A DNA stretch of 64,000 bases, from assembly GCA_015063625.1 (NCBI GenBank), contig SVTT01000008.1, forward strand, positions 24,805-88,804, in the 5' to 3' direction. This DNA is from Oscillospiraceae bacterium. GTDB taxonomy: Bacteria > Bacillota > Clostridia > Oscillospirales > CAG-272. Shown piece by piece: positions 7,412 to 14,982 of this stretch (position 1 is the first letter of the stretch; every line of letters starts with the position of its first letter). The notes below the pieces were generated by a model. That model was not told where the DNA came from, did no database searches, and saw nothing but the letters and a program-made list of their open reading frames with translations. The translations under genes were made by a program, and so were the position numbers.

Positions 7412-8227
7412 TCAGCAACCGATAGACTTCAGATAGTTGATGCTCTTTTCCATGCACTCCATAGGGCTAAGACCCATCGAGGGCTTATCCATCTCAACGA
7501 CGACCCATTCGGCACCCGCATCTCTGGTTGCCTCAAGAATGGCAGGAAAATCCTGCAAGCCGTATCCGACGGGACGGAACTCGAAATTGCCGGGACGCAC
7601 GGGCTTTTCCTGATTGATGCCGATCAGCTCGTACATATCCTCCGATTTTTCGCCGTAAAAGTCCTTGTAGTGCACCACGGGAGCGCGGCCCGTATATTTG
7701 CGAAGATACTCCGCAGGATTCTCGCCGCCCACGTTGACCCAGCACATGTCAAGCTCGGTCTTCAGAAGGTCTGCGGGAATGGTTTCGTAAAGCGTATCCA
7801 GTGCGTACTTGCCGTCGATCTTGAGAAACTCAAAATCGTGGTTATGGTAAAGCATGGTCATGCCGAGTGCATTGACCTTGGCGCCAAGCATGGCAAGATT
7901 CTTCAGCACGTCTGCAAATCCGTCGCCACCGGGACGGTCTGTCTCGGAAAGATAGGGAATGGTGACGTACTTCACACCGAGTGCCGCATAGGTTGCAAGG
8001 ACGCTGTCGGGATCGGCAACCAGATCCTTATAAGGAACGTGTGCCGACAGCACGGCCAGCCCGAGCTCCTCGCACTTTGCCTTGATCTTCAAGGGGTCCT
8101 CTCCGAACAGGCCCGCAAATTCAACGCCGTCGTAGCCAAGTGCCTTCACCTTCTCCAGCGTGCCGAAGAGGTCGGTCTTCATATCATCGCGAACAGAATA
8201 AAGCTGTATTGCAATCGGAATTCTCAT
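7412..8227 (-). CDS. sugar phosphate isomerase/epimerase (xylose isomerase-like TIM barrel)
   Basis: 271 residues. It begins MRIPIAIQLYSVRDDM, the typical first strand of the AP-endonuclease-2/IolE-like TIM barrel, and has metal-ligand-type stretches (YHNHDFEF, ELDMCWVN, HYKDF). The start follows AAAGGAGG and lies 33 bases from a good promoter. It is first in an operon with the Gfo/Idh oxidoreductase, as commonly seen for catabolism of inositols or unusual sugars. No transporter or regulator is adjacent. Confidence 0.87.
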   Translation of the reverse strand: MRIPIAIQLYSVRDDMKTDLFGTLEKVKALGYDGVEFAGLFGEDPLKIKAKCEELGLAVLSAHVPYKDLVADPDSVLATYAALGVKYVTIPYLSETDRPGGDGFADVLKNLAMLGAKVNALGMTMLYHNHDFEFLKIDGKYALDTLYETIPADLLKTELDMCWVNVGGENPAEYLRKYTGRAPVVHYKDFYGEKSEDMYELIGINQEKPVRPGNFEFRPVGYGLQDFPAILEATRDAGAEWVVVEMDKPSMGLSPMECMEKSINYLKSIGC

Positions 8228-8259
8228 AAAAATACCTCCTTTGAGATCCTCACAAGTTC

Positions 8260-8288
8260 ATTATAGGACATATATTTCCTTTTGACAA
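8260..8288 (-). promoter_or_regulatory. promoter of the isomerase-oxidoreductase operon
   Basis: On the minus strand, TTGTCA (8283-8288) and TATAAT (8260-8265) are separated by 17 bases, an almost consensus sigma-A promoter. Confidence 0.8.
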
Positions 8289-8385
8289 GTCATATTACGG
8301 CACTCATCGGACAAATATTGCTTATTTTTTCAAAAAAATGGGAGAGCACATCCCCCAAAAAGCTTTCCGAAAAAGGGATTTTCCA

Positions 8386-8414
8386 TTGACAGATCGGACA
8401 AAATAAGTTATTAT
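8386..8414 (+). promoter_or_regulatory. promoter of the alpha/beta hydrolase gene
   Basis: TTGACA (8386-8391), a 17-base spacer and TATTAT (8409-8414), 26 bases before the start codon. It is divergent from the operon promoter 100 bases away. Confidence 0.8.
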
Positions 8415-8440
8415 TAGATTGAGGAAAGTGAGGTGAGCCC

Positions 8441-9382
8441 ATGCTGTTACACGAAGAGCAGTATGCCGAGCGCATGAAGGAGGAGGTTCTTCCCTATCTT
8501 GCCGCACGCCGCGCGGAGGACACCTTTGCCACCCCCGATGGCTTGCAGCTTTACCGCGCACGCTACACGGCGGATCAGCCCCGCGCCACGGTGCTGCTGA
8601 TCCACGGCTTTTCCGAAACCGCGGAAAAGTATCTTGAAATGATCTATTATTTTCTGCGCGACGGGCTTTCCGTTGTCACCCTGGATCAGCGCGGGCACGG
8701 TCGCTCTCCCCGCGCTGCCGCCCACTCGGTCACGCACGTAGACCGATTCGACGAATATCTTGACGATATTTCGGCACTGCTTGACGACATGAAGGATACT
8801 GCCGTAAAGCCCCTTTATCTGTACGCGCATTCCATGGGCGGTGCGGTGGGCGCACTGACGCTGATCCGCTATCCCTCGCTGTTTCGTCGCGCTGTCCTCT
8901 CCTCCCCCATGATCGCTCCCCGTCATGACGGGCTGCCGCTGTTTGTCTGCCGTGCCATCTGCCGCTTTTGCATGCTGACGTGGCGCGCACAGAAGCCCAT
9001 CTTTGTGGCAAAAAACAACCGCGAGCACGAAAGCTTTGAGCATTCCTCCTCCCTGTCCCGCGTGCGCTTTGACTTTTACCGCGAGGCAAAGGAGAAAAAC
9101 CCGCTTTTACAGGGTGGAAAGCCCACCTATGCCTGGACCTATGCCGCACTCGGTGTGACCGCACGCATTCTCAAAAAGGGGGCACCCGAGCGTGTCAATA
9201 CCCCCGTGCTCATCTTTTCCGCCTCAAACGACCATCTGGTACAGAACGCCCCGCAGGAGACACTCGCAAGACGTCTGCCCGCGGGCGGTCTGATCGAGCT
9301 TGACTGCAAACACGAGATCTATGCGGCTCACGACGAGATCCTCCACCCGTACGTTGACCGCGTGCTGGAGTTTTTCAAATAA
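8441..9382 (+). CDS. alpha/beta hydrolase, monoacylglycerol lipase/lysophospholipase type
   Basis: 313 residues with an intact catalytic triad. The oxyanion region is HGFSE (55-59), the nucleophile S131 sits in AHSMGG, and D264 (SASNDH) and H291 (CKHEI) complete the triad. Order and spacing match the PldB/monoacylglycerol lipase group, and there is no signal peptide, so it is cytoplasmic or loosely membrane-associated. A good ribosome site (GAGGTGA) precedes the ATG. It probably hydrolyses lysophospholipids or monoacylglycerols; the substrate is inferred from family only. Confidence 0.88.
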   Translation: MLLHEEQYAERMKEEVLPYLAARRAEDTFATPDGLQLYRARYTADQPRATVLLIHGFSETAEKYLEMIYYFLRDGLSVVTLDQRGHGRSPRAAAHSVTHVDRFDEYLDDISALLDDMKDTAVKPLYLYAHSMGGAVGALTLIRYPSLFRRAVLSSPMIAPRHDGLPLFVCRAICRFCMLTWRAQKPIFVAKNNREHESFEHSSSLSRVRFDFYREAKEKNPLLQGGKPTYAWTYAALGVTARILKKGAPERVNTPVLIFSASNDHLVQNAPQETLARRLPAGGLIELDCKHEIYAAHDEILHPYVDRVLEFFK

Positions 9383-9394
9383 CTCCCAAAACGG

Positions 9395-9640
9395 GATCAA
9401 AAAAGGCGAGATCCTTAGCGTTGTGTCCTTAAGGACACAACGCAGCGATATTCGCCTGACGGCGATCAATATGCACTTCGTGCTCGATATGTCCTTGCGG
9501 ACTCGATATGTGCTTCGCACGAGAAGAACACAGGCGAATATCATATCGAAACCAACCGTAAGGGCGGTTATATCGCATTTGAGCGAAAGCGAAAATATTT
9601 CGCGTTTGCGCGAGCAAACATATCGCCAATAAAAAGAGCC
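9395..9640. repeat. GCGATA/TCGATA-rich intergenic repeats with a perfect palindrome
   Basis: This gene-free stretch is made of short alternating inverted strings (GGCGATATTCGCC, CTTCGTGCTCGATATG, CTTCGCACGAG, GAGCGAAAGCG) that I recall from Clostridia intergenic repeats. It includes a perfect 24-base palindrome at 9419-9442, CGTTGTGTCCTT and its complement. No coding frame is convincing. Confidence 0.65.
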
Positions 9641-9730
9641 TCTGTGGACACAGAAGCAGTACTTCCTAAGACTAAATTAAGGACTACAAAAGTTTATGGC
9701 TATTTTGCAAACAAACAGGTTTGCAAAAAC

Positions 9731-9860
9731 AAAAGGCTCCCTTGTGTAAAGGGAGCTGTCGCGAAGCGACTGAGGGATTGTTTTAGCGTAAATCTAATCT
9801 TCTACAATCCCTCCGTCACGGCAAGCCGTGCCACCTCCCTTTACACAAGGGAGGCTTTTT
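9731..9860. mobile_element. 130-bp MITE-like palindromic element
   Basis: The left end AAAAGGCTCCCTTGTGTAAA and the right end TTTACACAAGGGAGGCTTTT are terminal inverted repeats of about 24 bases with one or two mismatches. Internal inverted pairs (GTCGCGAAGCGAC; CACGGCAAGCCGTG) and the pair TGAGGGATTG/CAATCCCTCC complete a cruciform-like structure. I recall near-identical elements in many gut Clostridia genomes. Confidence 0.7.
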
Positions 9861-9929
9861 TACCTCCCGGAAGGTAATTGCATGGGCTTTTGATATGAAA
9901 ATGTCAAAAGTGCCTTTGCGTTGCTTTTG

Positions 9930-10135
9930 TCATAGTAAGGTCTGGGGGATTTCTGTTTTGTTAATTGTTTCGCTTTTTGAATCAAATCCGGGGAAACAAA
10001 GCAAAAAGTAGTCGCATTCGTCGCAACAGCATTCAAAGCCTTGCTCTCCGTTGCCAAGACAAACGGCAGCTCTCCGGGTGTAAGTTCTACGCCGGTAATA
10101 TCTATTATCTTTCTTGGTATATCATTATTGTTCAT
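9930..10135 (-). pseudogene. frameshifted small cysteine-rich protein (CCCDEC motif)
   Basis: The frame opens at ATG 10135 after GGGGAG and reads ...IDITGVELTPGELP. A one-base shift near 10062-10066 then gives VCLGNGEQGFECCCDECDYF followed by LLCFPGFDSKSE, stopping at TGA 9930-9932. Without the shift the frame runs on as unlike sequence to TAA at 9860-9862. The Cys-rich continuation looks like a small conserved protein that I recall from gut Clostridia (restored length about 68 aa), so the gene is probably a real family member with a single-base deletion, or uses -1 frameshifting. Function unknown; the clustered cysteines suggest metal binding. Confidence 0.6.
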
Positions 10136-10170
10136 ATATTCTCCCCTCAGTATATAAAAAAGTGCGCCCC

Positions 10171-10313
10171 ATGAAGGAACGCACCGAAAAAGTGTTCCTT
10201 CATTGTTGTCACACAATCTCTCGCCAGTGTTAGTGGGTATGAGAAAAAAAGGAAACACCTTTTACCAAGGATAGTTTCCCACTAACACGAAAAAATATTA
10301 GATTGTGTGACAA
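10171..10313 (-). promoter_or_regulatory. highly structured RNA leader of the Cys-rich gene
   Basis: Going downstream on the minus strand there is an outer 14-bp inverted repeat (10300-10313 with 10206-10219), an inner 11-bp one (10278-10288 with 10227-10237), and a further perfect 10-bp stem (10194-10203 with 10171-10180) followed by a short T-run. The last hairpin looks like an attenuator placed 40 bases before the ribosome site. No known riboswitch is recognised. Confidence 0.55.
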
Positions 10314-10413
10314 GTATATTTTATCACATTTCTGTTGATTTGTCAATAAAGCTTGATAATTTGACAAAGACAAAATTTGGTGTCTTTAATTAAGTCAGTG
10401 CTTGTCAAGAAAA

Positions 10414-10450
10414 AAGGACGGGGAATTTTTACAATTCCTCGTCCTTTTCC
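10414..10450. terminator. terminator downstream of ldh
   Basis: The stem AAGGACGGGGAATT / AATTCCTCGTCCTT has runs of T on either strand, so it can end the ldh transcript on the minus strand and also stop forward reading. Confidence 0.75.
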
Positions 10451-10543
10451 TATCGGTAGGTAACGCATTCTATTGATTGTCAAAGACTGTTCTTAAGGAG
10501 TACGCCCCCTTGGATCCTCGCCTTTTTTCGATCAAAGAAACGC

Positions 10544-11488
10544 TTACTTCTTCTCGTAGGTGATCTGGTCGATGACGTTGCGCAGGCACTTTGCACTGTG
10601 CTGGAGCCTTTCCTCCTCTTCCTTGGTAAGGGCTGCGGGGATATGACCTCTGATACCGTCCTTGCCGACGATGGAGATGGTGGAAAGGCAAACGTCGTCC
10701 ACGCCGTACTCGCCATGCATCATGGTCGAAACGGCAAGTGCAGTTTCAATGCCGCTGAAGATGACCTTGCAGATGTCCACGGCTGCGCAGGCAACGGCAT
10801 AGAAGGTAGCGCCCTTGCGCGCGATGATCTCGCCGCCCGACTTGCGCACGTACTCCTCAACAGCTGCATGGTCGATGGGGCTGTCGGGGTTCAGGATCTT
10901 CTGGTAGTCGTCCACATTGGTGGTGCAGATGGCTGCCTGAGACCACGGAACGAAGGAGGAGTCACCGTGCTCGCCGAACACGTATGCGTGCACGTTCTGC
11001 TGGCTGATGTTGAAATTGTTGGACAGCCAGTAACGCAGGCGGGCAGTGTCAAGCGTATTGCCCGAGCCGATGATGCGGTTCTCGGGAATGTTGGTCACCT
11101 TATGGAATACGTAGGTCATCACGTCAACGGGGTTGCTGACGATGACGTAAACCGCGTTGGGCGCGTACTTGGTGATCTGGGGTGCAATGCTGCAAAGAAT
11201 GTTGATATTGGTCTGAGCAAGGTCAAGACGGGTCATGCCGGGCTTGCGCGCCATGCCGGAAGTGATGACAACGATGTCGGAGTCAGCCGCATCCTCGTAG
11301 TCACCGGAGCTGATCTTGACATCCTCCTGGAAGAACAGACCGCCCTGCGCGATGTCGATCGCCTCGCCCTCTGCCTTTTCCTTCTTGATATCAATGATCA
11401 CGATCTCATTTGCCACGCCCTCTACTGCAAGGGTGTATGCGATGGTGGCACCAACGTTGCCTGCGCCGATGATTGTTACTTTTCTCAT
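10544..11488 (-). CDS. ldh: L-lactate dehydrogenase (lactate/malate dehydrogenase family)
   Basis: 314 residues, full length for NAD-dependent LDH. The Rossmann loop is GAGNVG (8-13), the catalytic histidine is H174 in GEHGDS, and the substrate arginines lie in the mobile loop RKPGMTR (81-87) and in LDTARLR (146-152). It should reduce pyruvate to lactate and regenerate NAD+. The mobile-loop residue R81 is the type found in malate dehydrogenases (LDHs often have Gln there), so malate activity cannot be excluded. It lies 42 bases downstream of pfkA and is probably co-transcribed, coupling glycolysis to fermentation. Confidence 0.88.
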   Translation of the reverse strand: MRKVTIIGAGNVGATIAYTLAVEGVANEIVIIDIKKEKAEGEAIDIAQGGLFFQEDVKISSGDYEDAADSDIVVITSGMARKPGMTRLDLAQTNINILCSIAPQITKYAPNAVYVIVSNPVDVMTYVFHKVTNIPENRIIGSGNTLDTARLRYWLSNNFNISQQNVHAYVFGEHGDSSFVPWSQAAICTTNVDDYQKILNPDSPIDHAAVEEYVRKSGGEIIARKGATFYAVACAAVDICKVIFSGIETALAVSTMMHGEYGVDDVCLSTISIVGKDGIRGHIPAALTKEEEERLQHSAKCLRNVIDQITYEKK

Positions 11489-11530
11489 GTTCGTAATTCC
11501 TTTCTCGTGCTTATGCTTTATTAAATAAAA

Positions 11531-12607
11531 TCACTTACTGGTGTGTGCCAACATATCGTAGGCCTCTACGATCTCCGCGCGGCGTCTTTCGGCAAGTGCT
11601 CTCATCTCGGCAACCTGCTCGGGGGCAAAGGCATCATGATCGCCCGGCTTGAGCTTGTTCTTATAGGTGCGGTCCGCGATCAGTGCATAATTGATATCGG
11701 TTTCCACGATCTTACCATCGACCTCGCAGATGACCACGTTGCTCTTGCCTTCCATCAGCGTTTCCACTGCCGCCACACCCATCTTGGTCGCCGTCAGACG
11801 GTCGCGAAGCGTGGGGCTGCCGCCACGCACGACGTGTGCAAGGCGTGCAAACTTGGTTTCAACACCGGTGCCATCGGCAATGCGCTTTGCCAGCACCTCG
11901 CCGTATTTTTGCCCGTCGGGGGTGAGAACGCCCTCACTGACCACGACAAGGAATCCGCGCTTGCCGGTACGGGCAAGCGTCGAGATGCGGTCGATCAGCT
12001 CCTTCTCGTCAAAGGGGACCTCGGGCACGACCGCGCCCACCGCGCCGGATGCCAGTGCCGTGTAAAGCGCGATCTGTCCGCAATCGCGACCCATGACCTC
12101 CACGACGTTGCAGCGCGCGTGGGACACACAGGTGTCGCGCAAGCAATCGATCATATGCATCGTGGTGTTCATCGCCGAGTCAAAGCCGATGGTGTAGTCG
12201 GTTGCGGTGATATCGTTATCGATGGTACAGGGAATACCGACCGAGGGAATGCCGCGGTTGGTGAGGTCGGTCGCACCGCGGAAGGTGCCGTCACCGCCAA
12301 GCGCCACAATGGCGTCGATCTCATGGGCACGGCAGGTGGCGATCGCCTTCTGCATGCCCTCCTCGGTCTTAAATTCAAGGCAACGATCGGTATAGAGCAT
12401 GGTACCGCCGCGCGAGATGATATTCGAAACCGAACGGGGGGTCAACGGGATGATATTCTCGTTGATCAGACCCGAATAGCCGCCGATGATCCCGACGACC
12501 TCAACGCCCTCATCCAACGCCTTGCGTGCTACGGCACGGACGGCTGCATTCATGCCGGGAGCATCACCGCCCGACGTCAGAATACCGATCTTGCGAAACT
12601 TTGCCAT
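11531..12607 (-). CDS. pfkA: ATP-dependent 6-phosphofructokinase
   Basis: 358 residues from ATG 12607, preceded by AGAGGAAA; a longer frame upstream lacks a ribosome site. The family signatures are all present: the ATP loop TSGGDAPGMN (11-20), ALGGDGTFRGA, the catalytic stretch TIDNDI, and EVMGRDCGQIAL. Gly rather than Lys after the second GGDG region fits ATP rather than pyrophosphate as donor. Glycolytic, cytoplasmic, probably a tetramer. It leads an operon with ldh behind a strong promoter. Confidence 0.93.
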   Translation of the reverse strand: MAKFRKIGILTSGGDAPGMNAAVRAVARKALDEGVEVVGIIGGYSGLINENIIPLTPRSVSNIISRGGTMLYTDRCLEFKTEEGMQKAIATCRAHEIDAIVALGGDGTFRGATDLTNRGIPSVGIPCTIDNDITATDYTIGFDSAMNTTMHMIDCLRDTCVSHARCNVVEVMGRDCGQIALYTALASGAVGAVVPEVPFDEKELIDRISTLARTGKRGFLVVVSEGVLTPDGQKYGEVLAKRIADGTGVETKFARLAHVVRGGSPTLRDRLTATKMGVAAVETLMEGKSNVVICEVDGKIVETDINYALIADRTYKNKLKPGDHDAFAPEQVAEMRALAERRRAEIVEAYDMLAHTSK

Positions 12608-12659
12608 TTCATTTTCCTCTTTCTTCCCAAGCAGGTACAAAACATAGATTAACAAGTTT

Positions 12660-12688
12660 ATTTTAATATATCAGACCACACTTGTCAA
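12660..12688 (-). promoter_or_regulatory. promoter of pfkA-ldh
   Basis: On the minus strand, TTGACA (12683-12688), a 17-base spacer and TAAAAT (12660-12665). Confidence 0.8.
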
Positions 12689-12705
12689 GCGCGTTGATAA
12701 ATATT

Positions 12706-13974
12706 TCACAATTTTTTTCGCAGGAAGGAAAGCGCCAGCACCAGCGCGTGGTTGGCTGCCACCTCGCGGATATACGCGCGGTCGCGTCGGGAGGACAGCG
12801 AAAGACGGGTCACCTCCGCACCGTCGCGATCGGCGATTGCCACGTATACCGTGCCGACAGGCTCCTGCTCGGTGCCCCCGCCCGGACCGGCATAGCCCGT
12901 GGTGGCAATGGCAAGCTCGGCATCAAAGCGGGAAAGCGCGCCTTTTGCCATTGCTGCCACCACCGCCTCACTGACCACGCCGTGCTCCTCAATGAGCGAG
13001 GACGGCACACCGAGGATGCGTTCCTTTTCCCTGGTCTGGTAGGTCACGGCGCTGCCCGCGACTGCGTCGGAGCAGCCCGCCACGTCGGTCAGCCGCTTGG
13101 CGATCAGCCCTCCCGTGCAGGATTCTGCCGTCACCACGCTCATCCCCCCCGCTCTCAGTGCATCCACCAGGGCGGTTTCGGGATTCGGCACGTCGATCCC
13201 GTAGATATATCGGTCGATGGGCAAGCGGCGCAATTTCGATACCGTTTCGTCACATAGCGCCAGTGCCTCGCGCTCGCTCGCCGCCCTCGCCGTCACGCGA
13301 AGACGCACCTCTCCCGTCGCACAGTAGGGAGCAACGGTGGGGTTGGCAGCATCGAGGATCTCGCGTGGGATCGCCGCCTCCACCGCCGATTCTCCCATGC
13401 CCACGATGTGGAGATTGCGGCTGACCATCACGGCGGAGCAGCGCTTCATGAGATAGGGCTCGACCTGCTCTCTGAAAAGCGGCTCCAGCTCACGGGGAGG
13501 CCCCGGGAGCATGACCACCACCTTGCCCTCCCCGCTCTCCAGCGCAAGGGCGGGAGCCGTGCCGTAATCATTCGGGAACACCACAGCGCCCTCGGGCATC
13601 ATTGCCTGCTTTTTGTTGTTATCGGTCATCTCGCGTCCCGCAGCGCGGAAATACTCCTCGATGTGGGTAAGCGACGGCGCATGCAGCCGCATGCGCCGCC
13701 CGAAGAGATCAGCCGCGGTTTCCTTGGTGAGATCATCCATCGTCGGACCAAGGCCGCCACTCATCACCACAAGATCGACGCGCTCAAGCGCCGCAGAAAG
13801 ATCGGCTCGCAGGCGTTCGGGGTTGTCCCCCACCACCGCCTGTCGGTAAACGCCGATGCCAAGTGCGGCAAGGCGGCGTGAGAGATACGCCGCATTGGTG
13901 TTCACGATATCTCCGATCAGAAGCTCGGTTCCCACACAAAGGATCTCCGCCTTCTCAAGGTATTTGCCGTTCAT
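12706..13974 (-). CDS. cinA: CinA family protein (nicotinamide-nucleotide amidase)
   Basis: 422 residues from ATG 13974, selected because GGAGGACGG precedes it. The N-terminal half is the MoeA/CinA molybdopterin-like domain (ILCVGTELLIGDIVNTNA, then VVMSGGLGPTMDDLTKE). The C-terminal 160 residues carry the amidase signature AESCTGGLIAKRLTDVAG and TGYAGPGG. It deamidates nicotinamide mononucleotide to recycle pyridine nucleotides, and in some bacteria it is linked to competence. An extended -10 (TGATATATT on the minus strand, near 14010) could serve as promoter. Confidence 0.92.
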   Translation of the reverse strand: MNGKYLEKAEILCVGTELLIGDIVNTNAAYLSRRLAALGIGVYRQAVVGDNPERLRADLSAALERVDLVVMSGGLGPTMDDLTKETAADLFGRRMRLHAPSLTHIEEYFRAAGREMTDNNKKQAMMPEGAVVFPNDYGTAPALALESGEGKVVVMLPGPPRELEPLFREQVEPYLMKRCSAVMVSRNLHIVGMGESAVEAAIPREILDAANPTVAPYCATGEVRLRVTARAASEREALALCDETVSKLRRLPIDRYIYGIDVPNPETALVDALRAGGMSVVTAESCTGGLIAKRLTDVAGCSDAVAGSAVTYQTREKERILGVPSSLIEEHGVVSEAVVAAMAKGALSRFDAELAIATTGYAGPGGGTEQEPVGTVYVAIADRDGAEVTRLSLSSRRDRAYIREVAANHALVLALSFLRKKL

Positions 13975-14040
13975 GATCCGTCCTCCGTAACTCATTTCTC
14001 ACTCAATATATCATAAATCTCGGAAAATTGCTACCGAAAC

Positions 14041-14069
14041 TTGAAAAAAAGCCGCAAATGTGCTAAAAT
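14041..14069 (+). promoter_or_regulatory. promoter of the radical SAM gene
   Basis: TTGAAA (14041-14046), a 17-base spacer and TAAAAT (14064-14069), divergent from cinA. Confidence 0.75.
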
Positions 14070-14100
14070 AACGGCATCCGAAGCAAGGGAGGGACGCAAC

Positions 14101-14982
14101 ATGGGCTGTACGCTTTGCCCGCGCCGATGCGGCGCGGCGCGCGAACAAAATAGGCAAGGGATTTGCCACACCGCCGACACCCTGCTGGTCGCGCGCGCCG
14201 CCCCTCACTTCTTTGAGGAGCCGCCGATCAGCGGCACAAGGGGCTCGGGAACCGTCTTTTTTGCAGGCTGCTCGCTCTCCTGCATCTTTTGTCAAAACCG
14301 CGAGATCAGCCGCACCGCCAAGGGAAGACATGTGACCGAGGACGAGCTTGCCGAGCTCATTCTGTCGCTTGCCGACCGCGGCGTGCACAACATCAATCTG
14401 GTGACGGGCACGCATTTTACCGACAGGATCGCCCGCGTTTTGCGCACCGTGAAGCCACATCTCGGGATCCCCGTGGTATGGAACAGCAGCGGCTATGAGT
14501 CCCCCGAGGCGCTCTCGCTGCTGCAAGGACTGGTGGACATTTATCTGCCCGACTTCAAATATGCCGATGCGGCGCTGGGGGCGCGCTATTCGGGCGTGCC
14601 CGATTATCCCGAGGTCGCCGCCGCGGCGCTTGCCGAGATGCACCGCCAGACGGGAAGGGTCGAATTTGACGGGGACGGCATGCTCAAAAGGGGCACCGTG
14701 GTACGGCATCTGGTACTGCCCGCGCACCGCGCCGATTCGATGGCGGTGCTGCGGCGGATCGCCGACACGGTACCCGTTAAGGATATTCTTCTCTCGCTGA
14801 TGTGCCAGTATACCCCGGACTTTGCCGATGCAGATGCGCCGAAAAACCTGCTGCGCCGCCTGACCTCGTTTGAGTATGACAGTGTGGCAGGGGAGGCGGA
14901 GCGCCTCGGCTTTGAGGGATTTTCACAGGATAAAAGCGCGGCACGCGCCGCTTACACCCCCGACTTCTCTGCCCTTTTCTGA
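14101..14982 (+). CDS. radical SAM protein, PflX-like (COG1313)
   Basis: 293 residues from ATG 14101 after GGGAGGG. The N-terminus has a CTLCPRRC cluster, and the radical SAM motif is CSLSCIFC near residues 60-67, binding a [4Fe-4S] cluster that cleaves S-adenosylmethionine. Residues such as NLVTGTHF and WNSSGYE follow the order of the pyruvate formate-lyase-activating-enzyme-like family PflX. The true substrate of this family is not firmly known. Its last 31 bases overlap the last 31 bases of the convergent radical SAM gene. Confidence 0.87.
   Translation: MGCTLCPRRCGAAREQNRQGICHTADTLLVARAAPHFFEEPPISGTRGSGTVFFAGCSLSCIFCQNREISRTAKGRHVTEDELAELILSLADRGVHNINLVTGTHFTDRIARVLRTVKPHLGIPVVWNSSGYESPEALSLLQGLVDIYLPDFKYADAALGARYSGVPDYPEVAAAALAEMHRQTGRVEFDGDGMLKRGTVVRHLVLPAHRADSMAVLRRIADTVPVKDILLSLMCQYTPDFADADAPKNLLRRLTSFEYDSVAGEAERLGFEGFSQDKSAARAAYTPDFSALF

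Noticed and set aside
6147..7436. 429-aa plus-strand frame opposite the oxidoreductase
   Set aside because: Low-complexity Leu/Gly/His shadow; the minus strand has the Rossmann and EKP motifs and a ribosome site.
9860..10258. 132-aa protein including the leader region
   Set aside because: The first 41 codons lie in the structured leader with no ribosome site; a GGGGAG precedes the ATG at 10135 and the frame shifts soon after.
10171..10313. Type III toxin-antitoxin RNA repeats
   Set aside because: The leader has inverted rather than tandem direct repeats, and the small protein does not resemble a ToxN endoribonuclease.
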